The notes beneath the pieces were generated by a model. The model was not told the origin of the DNA and did not search any database. It was given only the letters and a program-made list of their open reading frames with translations. From Gemmata massiliana (GTDB lineage: Bacteria > Planctomycetota > Planctomycetia > Gemmatales > Gemmataceae), in contig NZ_LR593886.1 in NCBI RefSeq assembly GCF_901538265.1, positions 5,167,738 through 5,231,737 of the forward strand: a stretch of 64,000 nucleotides of DNA, given 5' to 3'. Position numbers and translations under genes: made by a program. This document shows, one piece after another, positions 26,598-36,045 of this stretch (its first letter is position 1; every line of letters starts with the position of its first letter).

Positions 26598-27374
26598 ATG
26601 GCGAAGATCGAACTTCAGGACGTGTCGGTCACGTTCAACGCGCACCAGCAGAAGCGCGTGAGCTTCAAAGAATACCTCGTGAGCGGGCTGTTCTTGCGTT
26701 CGATGAACCCGCCGCTCCGGGTCCACGCGCTGAAGGGGATCAACCTGTCCGCGCGGGACGGCGACCGCATCGGCATCATCGGCCACAACGGGGCCGGTAA
26801 GAGCACGCTGCTGAAGACACTCGCTGGCATCTATCCCCCGACGAACGGGACGCGCGAGGTCGAGGGGAAGATCTGTTCACTGTTCGACATCACGCTCGGC
26901 TTCGAGTTCGAGGCGACGGGCTGGGACAACATCATGTACCGCGCGTACCTGCAAGGCGAGACGCCGAGTAGCATTCGAGGGAAGCTGGACGCGATCGCAG
27001 AGTTTTCGGAACTCGGCGATTTCCTAAACATCGCGGTGCGGAACTACTCGGCTGGCATGCAGATGCGCCTCGCGTTCTCGATCGCCACCGCGATCGACCC
27101 CGAGGTGCTGCTGATCGACGAGGTGCTCGCGGTCGGCGACCTCGCGTTCCAGAACAAGGCCAAGGCCCGGATGAAGGAGCTGATGAAGACCTCGCGGCTC
27201 ATGGTCATCGTCGCCCACGACCTGAACGCGATTCTGGACATGTGTACCCACGTCATCTGGATGGAACACGGGTGCGTCCGCGCCGAGGGCGCGCCGGGAA
27301 TTGTTGTGGAGCAGTACATCGCGGCGGCGGCCGCGGCTTCCGGTCAGCTACCCGAAGCGTTAAAGGCGGCGTAA
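26598..27374 (+). CDS. ABC transporter ATPase for polysaccharide export (Wzt-like, short form)
   Basis: The 258-aa ATPase starts at 26598 (MAKIELQDVSVTFNAHQQKR). Walker A is GHNGAGKS (62-69), the signature is NYSAGMQMRLAFS, Walker B is VLLIDEVLAVGD, and the switch His lies in VIVAHDLNAI. The SFKEYL segment before Walker A is typical of the Wzt/TagH group. The C-terminal carbohydrate-binding domain found in long Wzt proteins is missing, so substrate choice probably does not depend on a chain terminus here. It pairs with the permease directly upstream. Confidence 0.92.
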   Translation: MAKIELQDVSVTFNAHQQKRVSFKEYLVSGLFLRSMNPPLRVHALKGINLSARDGDRIGIIGHNGAGKSTLLKTLAGIYPPTNGTREVEGKICSLFDITLGFEFEATGWDNIMYRAYLQGETPSSIRGKLDAIAEFSELGDFLNIAVRNYSAGMQMRLAFSIATAIDPEVLLIDEVLAVGDLAFQNKAKARMKELMKTSRLMVIVAHDLNAILDMCTHVIWMEHGCVRAEGAPGIVVEQYIAAAAAASGQLPEALKAA

Positions 27375-27389
27375 CCCAGAGGGCTCCGC

Positions 27390-28580
27390 GTGCGCGTGCT
27401 GTTCAACGGGGTCACGACCCTCAAGCCGAAGACCGGGATCGCGCACGCCGCGGCGAACCTGCACGCGGCACTCGTCTCCACGTTCCCGCGCGACACGTTC
27501 TGGATGTATCCCGGCGCTCGCGCCGCGGATTTCGCGCGCCGGTTCTTCAAGCCCGCGTCCAAGTCCGGTTCCCCCGCGAACAAGTCCCCGAACCCGCTCA
27601 AAAGTCTGGCGAAGAAAACCGTCGGAGCAGCCGCAAAACTCGGTTTCGCAGCCCACTTTCAGGCGGTCGCACGCACCGGAAAGTTCGACCTGTATCACGA
27701 ACCCAATTTCGTGCCGTTCCGGACCGGGTTGCCGCTCGTCGTCACAGTGTTCGACCTCTCGGTGCTGCTGTACCCGCAGTGGCACCCGCCCGAGCGCGTG
27801 AAGGCACATGAGGCCGCGTTCGCGCGCGGGATCGAACTCGCGGACCACATCATTGTTGGCACTGAGGCCGTGCGCACCGAGGCCCAGCAGCACCTCGGAC
27901 TCGCACCGGACCGCGTGACCGCGATGCTCTGCGGCGTCGGCCCACAATTCCGGCCTCAAACGCCGAACGCCATCGCTGCCCTCCGCGCGAAGCACAACCT
28001 CCCGTCGCGCTACACGCTGTACGTCGGCACGATCGAACCACGCAAGAACATCGGAACACTTCTCCGAGCGTTTTGCGCGTTACCCGCACGAGCACGCGAA
28101 GCGTGCCCGCTCGTGTTGGCCGGTGGGTGGGGTTGGAAGACGGAAACCGAGCGCGCGCTGTTCGATTCCGAAGCCAAGTCCCTCGGCGCGATCCACCTGG
28201 GTTACGTGCCCGATGAAGACTTGCCCGCGCTCTATGCGGGTGCAGAAGCCCTGCTCTACCCCAGCTTCTACGAGGGGTTTGGGATGCCGCCGGTCGAGGC
28301 GATGGCGTGCGGCACCGCGGCCGTGACATCGACCGCCGACGCCGTGCGCGAAGTCGTCGGCACGAACGCCCTCACGATCGACCCGAACAACCTCGACGGT
28401 TGGCGCGACGCGCTGGCCCGCATCGCCGCGGACCGCGAGTTCCTCTCGTACTACCGCCGGCGCGGGATCGAGCACGCGGCCGGATTTTCGTGGGAATCGT
28501 GTGCCCGGATCACGCACGGCGTGTACCGCAAGGTACTGGGGCTCCAGCAAGAAGAGCCACAATTGCGCCGAGCAGCGTAG
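27390..28580 (+). CDS. Glycosyltransferase family 4 (GT-B fold)
   Basis: The start is GTG 27390, with GAGGG upstream and 15 bp after the ATPase stop. The 396-aa product has the GT4 pattern: N-terminal Rossmann half with TGIAHAAANLHAALV, a linker at LPSRYTLYVGTIEPRKN, the nucleotide-sugar half with GYVPDEDLPALYAGAEALLY, and the E-x7-E motif in PSFYEGFGMPPVEAMACGTA. It should add a sugar from a nucleotide donor to a surface polysaccharide. Co-location with the exporter suggests it acts on the exported chain. Confidence 0.92.
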   Translation: MRVLFNGVTTLKPKTGIAHAAANLHAALVSTFPRDTFWMYPGARAADFARRFFKPASKSGSPANKSPNPLKSLAKKTVGAAAKLGFAAHFQAVARTGKFDLYHEPNFVPFRTGLPLVVTVFDLSVLLYPQWHPPERVKAHEAAFARGIELADHIIVGTEAVRTEAQQHLGLAPDRVTAMLCGVGPQFRPQTPNAIAALRAKHNLPSRYTLYVGTIEPRKNIGTLLRAFCALPARAREACPLVLAGGWGWKTETERALFDSEAKSLGAIHLGYVPDEDLPALYAGAEALLYPSFYEGFGMPPVEAMACGTAAVTSTADAVREVVGTNALTIDPNNLDGWRDALARIAADREFLSYYRRRGIEHAAGFSWESCARITHGVYRKVLGLQQEEPQLRRAA

Positions 28581-28626
28581 GTGAACCCCGCTCACAAGGG
28601 CGGGGTTCACAAGCCAACAGCCATAT

Positions 28627-29115
28627 TCACACTGCGGCACCCATAAGATACTCGTCCAGCCGGTCGTAGCCCGCGGCCATGCCGTGCTCCATGCCGGACG
28701 CGAGCGCTCCGTCGCGGGCTTCCTTCGACGGGTACAGGACGGTGATCGTCAGGAGCGTTTGCTCCCCTCGGTCCGCGAGTACGAGCGTCGTGAGCTGTTC
28801 GCCCATTTGCGGAATGCACCCCGTCTCGAAACACTCGGTGCGCACGCTCCGCTCGGGCGGAACGATCTCACGGTACACACCACTCATCGTCATCCCGGCC
28901 CCGTCCGGTCCGCTCCACGCCCAGCGGAACTTCCCTCCCACGCGCGGATCTTCTTCGCACACTGTCATCTCCCATCCGGGCGGCCCGAACAGCCAGCGTT
29001 TAAGCAACTCGGGCTTCGACATCGTCTCCCACACCAGCTCGCGCGGCGCGTTGAACGTGCGAGTAATCACGATCTCGCGCTCACCGGACATGGTGACACT
29101 CAACTTGTTCTTCAT
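28627..29115 (-). CDS. SRPBCC / AHSA1-like protein
   Basis: This 162-aa protein has the START-like SRPBCC pattern used by AHSA1 family members: EIVITRTFNAPRELVWETMS, LLKRWLFGPPGWEMTVCEED, then VGGKFRWAWSGPDG and GVYREIVPPERSVRTECF. It should form a hydrophobic ligand cavity. It lies 12 bp downstream of an ArsR-type regulator on the same strand, the common ArsR-SRPBCC pair, and is presumably controlled by it. The ligand is unknown. Confidence 0.9.
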   Translation of the reverse strand: MKNKLSVTMSGEREIVITRTFNAPRELVWETMSKPELLKRWLFGPPGWEMTVCEEDPRVGGKFRWAWSGPDGAGMTMSGVYREIVPPERSVRTECFETGCIPQMGEQLTTLVLADRGEQTLLTITVLYPSKEARDGALASGMEHGMAAGYDRLDEYLMGAAV

Positions 29116-29127
29116 GATCGCACTCCA

Positions 29128-29472
29128 TCAACCTTTCTTGGGTTTCTTCGCGGACTTCAACTCTTCCAACAGGTCGTCGAGGCGCTCGAAGTTCGCCTCC
29201 CACAGCGCGCGGTATTTCTCCAGCCACTCGTTGGCCTCGGCCAGCGGTTCGGGCGCGATCCGGCACGGGCGCTTTTGGGCGTCGCGCCCTCTTGAGATCA
29301 GCCCCGCTTTCTCCAGCACTTTCAGGTGCTTGGAGATCGCGGGCTGGCTCAATTTGAAGGGCGCGACCAGTTCCGTGACCGTGGCCTCTCCTTGTGCGAG
29401 TCGAGCCAGAATCGCGCGCCGGGTCGGATCGGCCAGCGCCGCAAACGTGGCGTCGAGCCGGGCGGTCGCCAT
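29128..29472 (-). CDS. ArsR-family winged-helix transcriptional regulator
   Basis: This 114-aa regulator has the ArsR winged helix: FAALADPTRRAILARLAQGE, then ELVAPFKLSQPAISKHLKVL (recognition helix) and EKAGLISRGRDAQKRPCRI (wing). The metal-binding ELCVCDL-type cysteines are absent, so it belongs to the non-metal group commonly paired with SRPBCC proteins. It is first in a two-gene unit; autoregulation is likely from the family. Confidence 0.92.
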   Translation of the reverse strand: MATARLDATFAALADPTRRAILARLAQGEATVTELVAPFKLSQPAISKHLKVLEKAGLISRGRDAQKRPCRIAPEPLAEANEWLEKYRALWEANFERLDDLLEELKSAKKPKKG

Positions 29473-29559
29473 TGGTGCATAACCTCTGAGTTGTATAACC
29501 GAATGGAAATATAACCAACGCGCGGAACCCGGTCAATCACCGTAGGTCGAGTTTCAAAA

Positions 29560-30305
29560 AACGTTCGTGGGTAGTAGCGGATTGGACCGGTCGGGACGCG
29601 AGGACGTTCTGTGATACCAGATCACATGGAATCGTTACTGTTCGATCGATCTCACCCATCGGAACCCGATCCGTGGTTGGACCACGCTCGGGTTCCGGGT
29701 GCGGTATTCGAGCCGCGCCCGGAGGATCGCCCGGAGGCGGTCGATGCGTCCGATCGAGCGGTTCGCGACGGCCTCGCGGACGATCGGCCAGAACGGTTCC
29801 ACGGGTTGGAGCTCCGGGGTACACGGGGGGAGGAAGTGGAGGACAACGTTGAACCGGGCGTGGAACCGGGAGGGTGAACCCGAGGTCCACCAGCCCGCGC
29901 CACCCGGTCTGTGGGCGGACGACCACGCCCCACCGACCCCGGACGTACACGGCCACCTTCGGGCCGGTCCACAGCCCCCGTCCGAGGGACGGTTCTTCAG
30001 GGCCGCGAACGGGGCCGTCCGCTGGTCCGGGGGCAACCGGGACCGCCCCCGTTGGGCGCCCGACGGTCGGTCAACCCGCCCGGCCCGGGCTCGTTCCATC
30101 GGTGGAGGACCGCCCGCGCGGTGATGACCGACACCCCGACCAGTGCCGCCGCCGGGGCCGGGGGCCGGGGTTCGTCGGTCCGGAGCAACAGCCAGACCGG
30201 ATGCCACCGGGTCTTCTCGACCGGGTGCCGGCACGCCCGGTACTTGGCCCCGGCTTGGCGGGGCGCGCGGTGACGCAGCACGGGCAGGCGGAGCGGCCCG
30301 TAGTT
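29560..30305 (-). pseudogene. Degenerate IS630-family transposase
   Basis: Pieces of an IS630 transposase lie in different frames on the minus strand. The HTH part is HPVWLLLRTDEPRPP plus ALVGVSVITARAVLHRWN and GPGGLTDRR, a middle piece is AVYVRGRWGVVVRPQTGWRG, and the C-terminal catalytic part is FLPPCTPELQPVEPFWPIVR with the final Glu of the DDE triad. At least two frameshifts separate them. It appears to have inserted into the 3' part of the HTH gene at 30306-30572. Confidence 0.75.
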
Positions 30306-30572
30306 GGATGCCCTCGGTCGGGGGACCCAGCAGACCGCGCTGGGCCTTCGCCGCTTCGGTCGTGGTGCTCGCCAAGCGCCCGCACGCAGCCCCAATCATC
30401 TGCCCGGGGCCGCGACCAGCGCCGTGAACGCGGGCTCGCGGCCCCGGGCCGTCCGTTCCGCAACGCCGGCTCCTGCGGCGGCTTCTTTGGTGGTCTTCTC
30501 GGCCGCGACCTGTGCGGCCAGCGCCTCATCCGCCCCGGATCGGCCCTCGCGCTTACGGCCACTGTTTGCCAT
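30306..30572 (-). pseudogene. HTH protein of the satellite-like element, frameshifted and truncated
   Basis: The gene starts at ATG 30572 (MANSGRKREGRSGADEALAA) and runs 58 codons to TGA 30396-30398 with an HTH segment EKTTKEAAAGAGVAERTARG. The family continues in the next frame without a start: GAACGRLASTTTEAAKAQRG then LLGPPTEGIQLRAA is its usual C-terminal helix. One indel near 30398 splits the gene and the IS630 remnant cuts it at about 30305. Such small HTH proteins are common next to primase genes of phage-satellite-type elements; terminase-small-subunit-like or regulatory roles are inferred. Confidence 0.6.
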
Positions 30573-30578
30573 CCGTGC

Positions 30579-30798
30579 TCACCTCCCAGCCAGTGGCACC
30601 GCGGTTTCGGTCGCGGCGTGGTCGGCCGCAATGACGTCGTGTTCCAACTCCAGCACCGACTTTCCGGCCGCAGCGAGCACGGTGAGCATCACTTGCACAT
30701 CGATTTCCGCACCGCGCCAGTTCGCCCACCAAGTTCTCGTAAGCTCCGGTTGCGGTGGCGCGGATGTCCAAGGTCGGTGCCCTGGTGTCTATCCCCAT
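30579..30798 (-). pseudogene. Small gene of the satellite-like element, frameshifted
   Basis: The frame from ATG 30798 reads MGIDTRAPTLDIRATATGAY then ENLVGELAR; a second frame continues as EIDVQVMLTVLAAAGKSVLE followed by LEHDVIAADHAATETAV and stops at 30579. Together they read as one small helical protein broken by one indel near 30710. Its end lies 6 bp before the HTH gene start. The function is unknown. Confidence 0.45.
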
Positions 30799-30866
30799 AA
30801 TCGGCCCGATCCGGCGACGCGAGGGGATACGTGTCGGTTCACAAAATTCGGGTATAGATCTGCACC

Positions 30867-31068
30867 CTAACTTTTGGCCGGCTTCGGCGGACGGGGCGGG
30901 AGCGCGGAGCGGCCGTTCGAGGCCACCGCACCGGTACCCGCACCGAGCACACCGGCGGTACCGAATTACCATGTTCGCGGCCGGCCGCATGGTCTTGTAG
31001 ATCACCAGCGGCGCGCCCTCGCATGTCACGCACGTAAACGTCGCGGGTAGGTTCTCGGGTTCGGTCAC
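30867..31068 (-). pseudogene. Zinc-ribbon small protein, probably frameshifted
   Basis: The gene starts at GTG 31068, which overlaps the primase stop as GTGA. It reads MTEPENLPATFTCVTCEGAP then VIRYRRCARCGYRCGG: two CxxC-type pairs form a zinc ribbon. The natural ending PAKS plus TAG at 30867 is in another frame, so an indel has probably occurred near the third Cys pair. The overlap with the primase gene suggests translational coupling in the ancestral element. Confidence 0.5.
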
Positions 31069-32369
31069 GGTCGTTGGTTTTTGGGTGCGGTGGCCGCGCC
31101 CTGGTGGTCCTCGCGAACGCGGGCGGAGAAGAACTGCCCGATGACGTCCTGATCGGCCCGGTACTCAGCAGTTGCCCTGGTCACTTCGGCGGGCGGGCTG
31201 AGCGTCCCACCGGTGCGATAGAAGGCCGCAGCGTGTTCCACCATGTCCGCGAGCACGCCCTCGGCCCCGACCATGGCGAGCCGGTTCGTCAGTTCCGGGT
31301 CGACTTTGAACCGCTCGGGGTAATTGCCGCCGGGTTCGATCTCGCGGTCGCTGTCCTTCCAGAACTTGACCTCGAACGACACGAGCCACGTGCGGCGCCA
31401 CACCCGTGATCGGTGCCCTTGACCCGCGGCTTGTAGTTCGTGAGCAGAACGAGCTTGTGGGTCGCGTTGAACTGGAAGAAGTCGCCCCGGTGAGGGCCTT
31501 CATCTTCGCCTCGTCCATGTACCGGTCTTCGTCCGTTTTCGAGCACACGACCAGCCGCGCACCCATCAGCCCGGTTTTTTCGGTCGGGTGCCGATCGCTC
31601 CGGCCGTCACTCAGTAGCAGGTCCGCGGTCGCCGTATGAACGTATTCGCCCTCGCTGCTGGTCCAGGTCCCGATCAGCACACTTTTCCCGTTGGAACCTA
31701 CGCCGGTGAGGACGTGGAGCGTCTGATCGCTAACCTCATCGGTGATCGCGTACCCGGACATTTCCTGGACGTAGTTCGCCACCGCCGGCTGCCGTCGAAC
31801 ACGCGGTCGAGGAACGCGAGGTACGTTTCGCGATTGGCGTTCGGGTCGAACCGAGTGGGGCACAGGCGCGTGATGTGGTCCTCGCGCTGGTGCTCACGCA
31901 GGGTGCCAGTGCGCAATTCAACGGTACCGTTGGGACAGTTCAGCAGGTCGCGGCGAGTGTCGAACACCTTGCCGCCGTTGGGCACGCAGATCGTGGGCTC
32001 GCTCCGGGCCGCTTGGAGCATCCGCCGGACCGCGCGCATGTCCGCCGACTTCTTGGTGTGTGCGAGTTCGGTCCGGGCCTTCTGAAGCTGCTTACTACGG
32101 AGCTGTGTTTCCTTCTGGTCGGCCGCATCCGCAAGTGCTTTCGCGGTGTCACCCACTTTCGCGGCCGCTTCACGGGCCATGCGGTCGGCCGTTTCCTTGG
32201 CGAGTTGTTCCACGCGGGTCTGGCTGCGGTCCACTTCCCAGCGGCGCCCGTCGTAAACCACCCACTGTTCCCAATCCGCGACGAACCGCACCGTGTCGAC
32301 GTGATCGGTCGCGAACCTCCACCCGTTCGCGATGTCCGTGTCGGAGAACATCGGAGAACCGTCGGCGCG
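31065..32369 (-). pseudogene. Phage/plasmid primase-helicase (D5/P4 type), 3' portion, frameshifted
   Basis: This is the continuation of the gene cut by the IS4 element. The D5-type N-terminal part is visible as FSDTDIANGWRFATDHVDTV then WVVYDGRRWEVDRS, followed by NCPNGTVELRTGTLREHQRE. The SF3 helicase follows in another frame: YAITDEVSDQTLHVLTGVGS then NGKSVL (Walker A GVGSNGKS), and LMGARLVVCSKTDEDRYMDE (Walker B region). Further frames hold FFQFNATHKLVLLTNYKPRV and TWLVSFEVKFWKDSD. At least three frameshifts (near 31790, 31480 and 31410) mean no functional protein as sequenced. Confidence 0.75.
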
Positions 32370-32381
32370 GGGAGCCGGCTC

Positions 32382-33794
32382 ATACGTCCCAACTTTAGCT
32401 GGGTGTCTGGGGCTCGAAGAGTAGTTCGAGGGCCGAGGGCCGTTTCCTCCGTCGATGCCGAGGGCGGAGGAGCGCCAACGTGTCGCGAAGTGATCGGAGC
32501 ACCCGGCGGAGGCGCCGGGCGCACGGTAGCGCATCGGCAACGGCGAGCGCGAACCGGCGTGCCTCGCGGGCCGCGCGCACCGGATTCACCCGAGCCAATG
32601 GGCCACCGCCCGTCAGCAGCAACCAGTGCCGAACCACCATCGCCAGCAGCTTGGCGTACACTTCGCACAGTCCCCGGTGCCCGAGCCGCCCGTGGGACTG
32701 GCCGAACCCGCCGTGGGATCGCCACAGCTTCAACAGCAACTCCACCTGCCACCGCAGGCGGTACAGCACCCACACCTGTTCCGGCGTGAACCGGTCGGCC
32801 GGCAGGTTGGTGGCGAATACGGTCCACTCGCACAGCACCCGCAACCGCTCGCTCACCACCCGCCCCTTCTTCCTCTGCCTTTCGGCCGACTGCTCCCGGC
32901 GCCGGGCCGCGACCCCGGGCGGGCACCGGAAGGCCAGCAACCGGCACCCGATCCGGGTCTCGTTCCCGGCCGTGACACGCAGGTCGAGCAGATCCCCCGA
33001 CCATTGCCGGAGCAGGCGCCACACCTCGGACGGGCGCTCGTCGCCCACGGCCGCCACGGCATTGGGCGGGAGGCGGCTGATCCAGAACACCCCGGCCGCG
33101 CTCAGGCGCGTCAGTACACCGAAGTCGAAGTACCCGAGGTCGGCCAACCGCAGCGCGCCGGCGGGCAACGGGTCGTCGGTGGCATTGAACCGGCCGTCGG
33201 GTTGCCGGCCCGGTTGGAACGCCATTCCGGTGATCCGTCCGGTCGTCAACTCCCAGCGGACGTGGGCCTTGATCGCAGCCAACCCGGCGCTCGGGGTATT
33301 TCCGCCGCACCCGGGGAATGTGTCCCGAAGGGTGTCCGTGAGTGCGACGACGGTGCTGTCCTCGACGTACACCCCCGCAAACCGTTGCAGGAGCGGGACG
33401 GCGATAGGCTGAGCCGCCACCAGTTGGCCAACGGCGCGGAGGAGCACCTCCCGGACGAACTCGGTTGCGGCCGGCGTGAACCGCTTGTGGAAGGCCTGCG
33501 GGGTCACGCCCGGCACCGGGCATCGAGCGGCAAGGGCATCAACGGGGGCGCGTGGGTCCTCGATCCAACCGAACACGAGGGTCTGAATGAACGCCGCGCC
33601 CGAGATCTTGCGGCGCCGGCGAACGAACCCGACGCGCGCGGCCGCGCGATCGGCGTCCGCGGTCAGGACGGTTCGGATGGCGCGGGCGAGGTTGGGAATC
33701 GGGGCCGACATCGGAATCCTTCCGAACCAGAGGTTGACGCAACCTCATGGTACGGCTTCGTATTCCGACGTGGACCCGCTAAGTTGGGACGTAT
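32382..33794. mobile_element. IS4-family insertion sequence with 12-bp target duplication
   Basis: The element has terminal inverted repeats starting ATACGTCCCAACTT at both ends (32382 inward and 33794 inward). The 12-bp direct repeat GGGAGCCGGCTC flanks it at 32370-32381 and 33795-33806, a length typical of the IS4 group. It is 1413 bp long and carries one intact transposase. It splits the primase gene of the satellite-like element. Confidence 0.9.
32395..33711 (-). CDS. IS4-family transposase, intact
   Basis: This 438-aa DDE transposase fills its element. Catalytic regions are VYVEDSTVVALTDTL (first Asp), LRLADLGYFDFGVLTRLS (second Asp) and the C-terminal YREK region YRLRWQVELLLKLWRSHGG, where Tyr, Arg and Glu are in register but the final Lys position is Arg. 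The N-terminus has the usual helical DNA-binding region (PGVTPQAFHKRFTPAATEFV). Its uninterrupted frame contrasts with the broken host gene, which indicates recent insertion. It should perform cut-and-paste transposition. Confidence 0.92.
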   Translation of the reverse strand: MSAPIPNLARAIRTVLTADADRAAARVGFVRRRRKISGAAFIQTLVFGWIEDPRAPVDALAARCPVPGVTPQAFHKRFTPAATEFVREVLLRAVGQLVAAQPIAVPLLQRFAGVYVEDSTVVALTDTLRDTFPGCGGNTPSAGLAAIKAHVRWELTTGRITGMAFQPGRQPDGRFNATDDPLPAGALRLADLGYFDFGVLTRLSAAGVFWISRLPPNAVAAVGDERPSEVWRLLRQWSGDLLDLRVTAGNETRIGCRLLAFRCPPGVAARRREQSAERQRKKGRVVSERLRVLCEWTVFATNLPADRFTPEQVWVLYRLRWQVELLLKLWRSHGGFGQSHGRLGHRGLCEVYAKLLAMVVRHWLLLTGGGPLARVNPVRAAREARRFALAVADALPCARRLRRVLRSLRDTLALLRPRHRRRKRPSALELLFEPQTPS

Positions 33795-34186
33795 GGGAGC
33801 CGGCTCCGGCTCATCATCGCTCGGTTCGGGTGCCGATTGCGGGACCGGTTGCGGATCTGCCTGGAACCGTTGCTCGGCGAGTTCGAGGAATTGCGCCGCG
33901 GTGCCACCGGCCGTGAGCCAGTCGCTCACGGCGCCCTTTTCGGGCAATCCCGGGAGGTCCAGTTGGGCGACAATTGCAGCCACGCCCGTGAGCGACTTCC
34001 GCACGGTGCCAGCGTGAGCTCGGCCCGACTTGTCGTTGTCCGGGATGGCGACAAGTCGGCGCCCGCGGAGCGGTTCACCGTACTCCGCGGCGTGCTTGCC
34101 CCACTTGAGCAGTGCCGCGGCGAGCGCGTGATCCGGGTACGCCCGACGTGCTCGGTGGTCAGCTTCTGCAATTCGTTCTCGGTCAT
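33795..34186 (-). pseudogene. Primase-helicase of the satellite-like element, 5' portion with TOPRIM domain
   Basis: The gene starts at ATG 34186 with AGGA upstream (MTENELQKLTTEH). The TOPRIM primase core is in the shifted frame: YPDHALAAALLKWGKHAAEY, then GRRLVAIPDNDKSGRAHA, where DND is the metal-binding DxD. A linker ending in PSDDEPEPAP runs into the IS4 insertion at 33794 and continues beyond it at 32369. One indel near residue 13 breaks the frame even before the insertion. The combined gene would be a TOPRIM-D5 replication protein. Confidence 0.72.
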
Positions 34187-34222
34187 TGGTCCGGTCCTTT
34201 CGGTGTTGGTCCTGGCTTCAAA

Positions 34223-34465
34223 TCACTTGTAAAACTTGATCACCCCGCGTTGCGGCTTTGTGCGTCGGGCCACCGGTTCAACCGGTGTCGGCGTGCGTGC
34301 GGCCTCGAACGCTTCGAGTACGGCTTGGGAAATGCGCCACCGCGGGCGCTTCGAGCGGGCCGAGCGCGGTACGTTTGTGGCTCGCAACTCGTCGCGGGTG
34401 ATCCAGGTGAGAACGGTCGCCTCACCGACGCCGTACTTCTTTGCGAGATCGGAGACGGTCAGCAT
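34223..34465 (-). CDS. Excisionase-type helix-turn-helix protein
   Basis: The chosen start is ATG 34465 (MLTVSDLAKKYGVGEATVLT). The 80-aa product is a MerR/HTH_17-like DNA-binding domain: SDLAKKYGVGEATVLTWITR is the helix-turn-helix and PRWRISQAVLEAFEAAR matches the wing and following helix of excisionase-like proteins. The C-terminal tail is basic. It lies 36 bp upstream of the primase start on the same strand. It is likely a directionality factor or regulator of the element. Confidence 0.7.
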   Translation of the reverse strand: MLTVSDLAKKYGVGEATVLTWITRDELRATNVPRSARSKRPRWRISQAVLEAFEAARTPTPVEPVARRTKPQRGVIKFYK

Positions 34466-34631
34466 GCGGCCACCGGCTTTCGTGTCGCGTTTTTCGGCGC
34501 GGTGGGTAGCTCCGAGCGGCGCGGCCCGCCGCTCGGAGCAGGATGAGAAGGGCCTGTCGCTCGCGATCGAGCGCCTCCACATCGAATTCGCGAATCAGCG
34601 ACAGGGGGGCGGAAGGAGTGGCTGCATCCAT
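34422..34631 (-). CDS. Small ORF upstream of the excisionase gene
   Basis: This 69-aa frame begins convincingly (MDAATPSAPLSLIREFDVEA then LDRERQALLILLRA), an amphipathic helix, but the second half is Arg-rich and overlaps the excisionase gene by 44 bp. The real gene was probably shorter or has an indel near 34530. Function unknown; it belongs to the same decayed element. Confidence 0.35.
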   Translation of the reverse strand: MDAATPSAPLSLIREFDVEALDRERQALLILLRAAGRAARSYPPRRKTRHESRWPHADRLRSRKEVRRR

Positions 34632-34835
34632 ACTCTCAGTTTTCGGAGCGTGGAGTGGGATATGTATGCGTGTTAACTATCTGGTAGATGGCTCGTGGGT
34701 ATCTTGTAGATAAACAGCGATTCAAGATTGCGAAATAGGCTTTACTACGGTCCGTAAGGTAAGTAAAGCTACCCGTTTGGAGGTTCTGGGAACGGGCGTT
34801 CGGATCCGTCCCAGAGCGCTCTCAACAAGGTGGCG

Positions 34836-35802
34836 TTACACTTCAATCGGATGAGCCGGTCGAGGATCCGGTCGTCCAGATGGCCGTGTCCCGGAAACGA
34901 AGTCGGACCGCTGGGCGTACTTCAACCCGCTCCACCCGAGTTCGACCGGGTTCAACGCGGGTGCGTCGGGCGGGAGCCGGTCCGAGTGCAACCGCGTGTT
35001 GCGGCGCAAGCGCGCGCGGATCACCGGGCCCTCGTGAGCGGGGCCACCGTCCCACACCACGAGCACGTTCCCCGGGACCGACCGCAGTAGGTTCCGGAGG
35101 AACGCGACCACCTTATCGGCCCCGAAGTACCCGTCGATGCGGTTGGCGAAGTACGACCCGAGGCGCCGGGCCCGGGGCGACACGGTCACGGCCCCGAGCA
35201 CCGACACCTTGTGGCGCCGCCCACCGTCCCCGCGGATCGTTGGGGGGCGCCCGCGCGGACCCAACGGCGGCGCACCAGCGGGTTGAGGAACAACCCGGTC
35301 TCATCGATCAGGACCAGGTGGGCACTCGGCCCGGGCCTTTTTTGAATCCGCTCCCGGTCCCGGGCCACCCACCGGTCGATCCCCGATTGGTCCCGTTGCC
35401 GGGCCGGGCGCGCGGGCTTCTGCGGGGAGTCGTTGCGCGCCGAGAGCCACTCGCGCAGGTCACTCGGGTGGAACCGGACCCCGAACCGCGTGTGGATCCG
35501 CTCGGGCACTCGGCGCGCGGTCCACAGGTCCGTATCGAACCCGTACGCGGTCGGGGGCCGATCGAGGCACCCGAGTACCTGGCACTCCGGGGCCCCGGTC
35601 AGGAACCCCGGGCGACCGGGCGTGGGCTTGGCCTTCAGGCCCGGTCGCCCGGGGTTCTTGACCGGGCCACCCACGTGGCCGCGGTGACCCGATGCACACC
35701 CCGGAACGCGACCACGTCCTTCTGTGACCACCCCGCGGCGACACGCCGCACCGCCAGCATGCGACGCGCCTCCAACTCGGCTAACGTTCCTTTGCTCCTC
35801 AT
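34836..35802 (-). pseudogene. Degenerate IS630-family transposase (second copy type)
   Basis: From ATG 35802 (MRSKGTLAELEARRMLAVRR) an HTH region leads into GRPGLKAKPTPGRPGFL. The catalytic core follows in other frames: LVLIDETGLFLNPLVRRRW (first Asp), GNVLVVWDGGPAHEGPVI (second Asp) and APALNPVELGWSGLKYAQR (Glu). All three DDE residues survive but at least two frameshifts (near 35680 and 35240) separate them. It lies between the excisionase region and the integrase of the satellite-like element. Confidence 0.75.
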
Positions 35803-36045
35803 ACCCAGCTACTTATAAACACGCTCGCAACTGAGGAGCTTTGCGCTCCTGCGCGGCATTAAAACGAAGCAGCCATCACCTTTGTTGCCCGGCATCCGAA
35901 TCGGGCCGGCAGGAGCTTGACCAAACTTCTTGGCTAAGTTTTTCATGACGACTTACGTTGGAGGCCGTCTTTTCCAAGTCGCCCGTCGTCTTGGTAACAG
36001 GGCTCTGGAGAAAAACTTGTAAAACATTATGCTCTTGAGTGGTAA

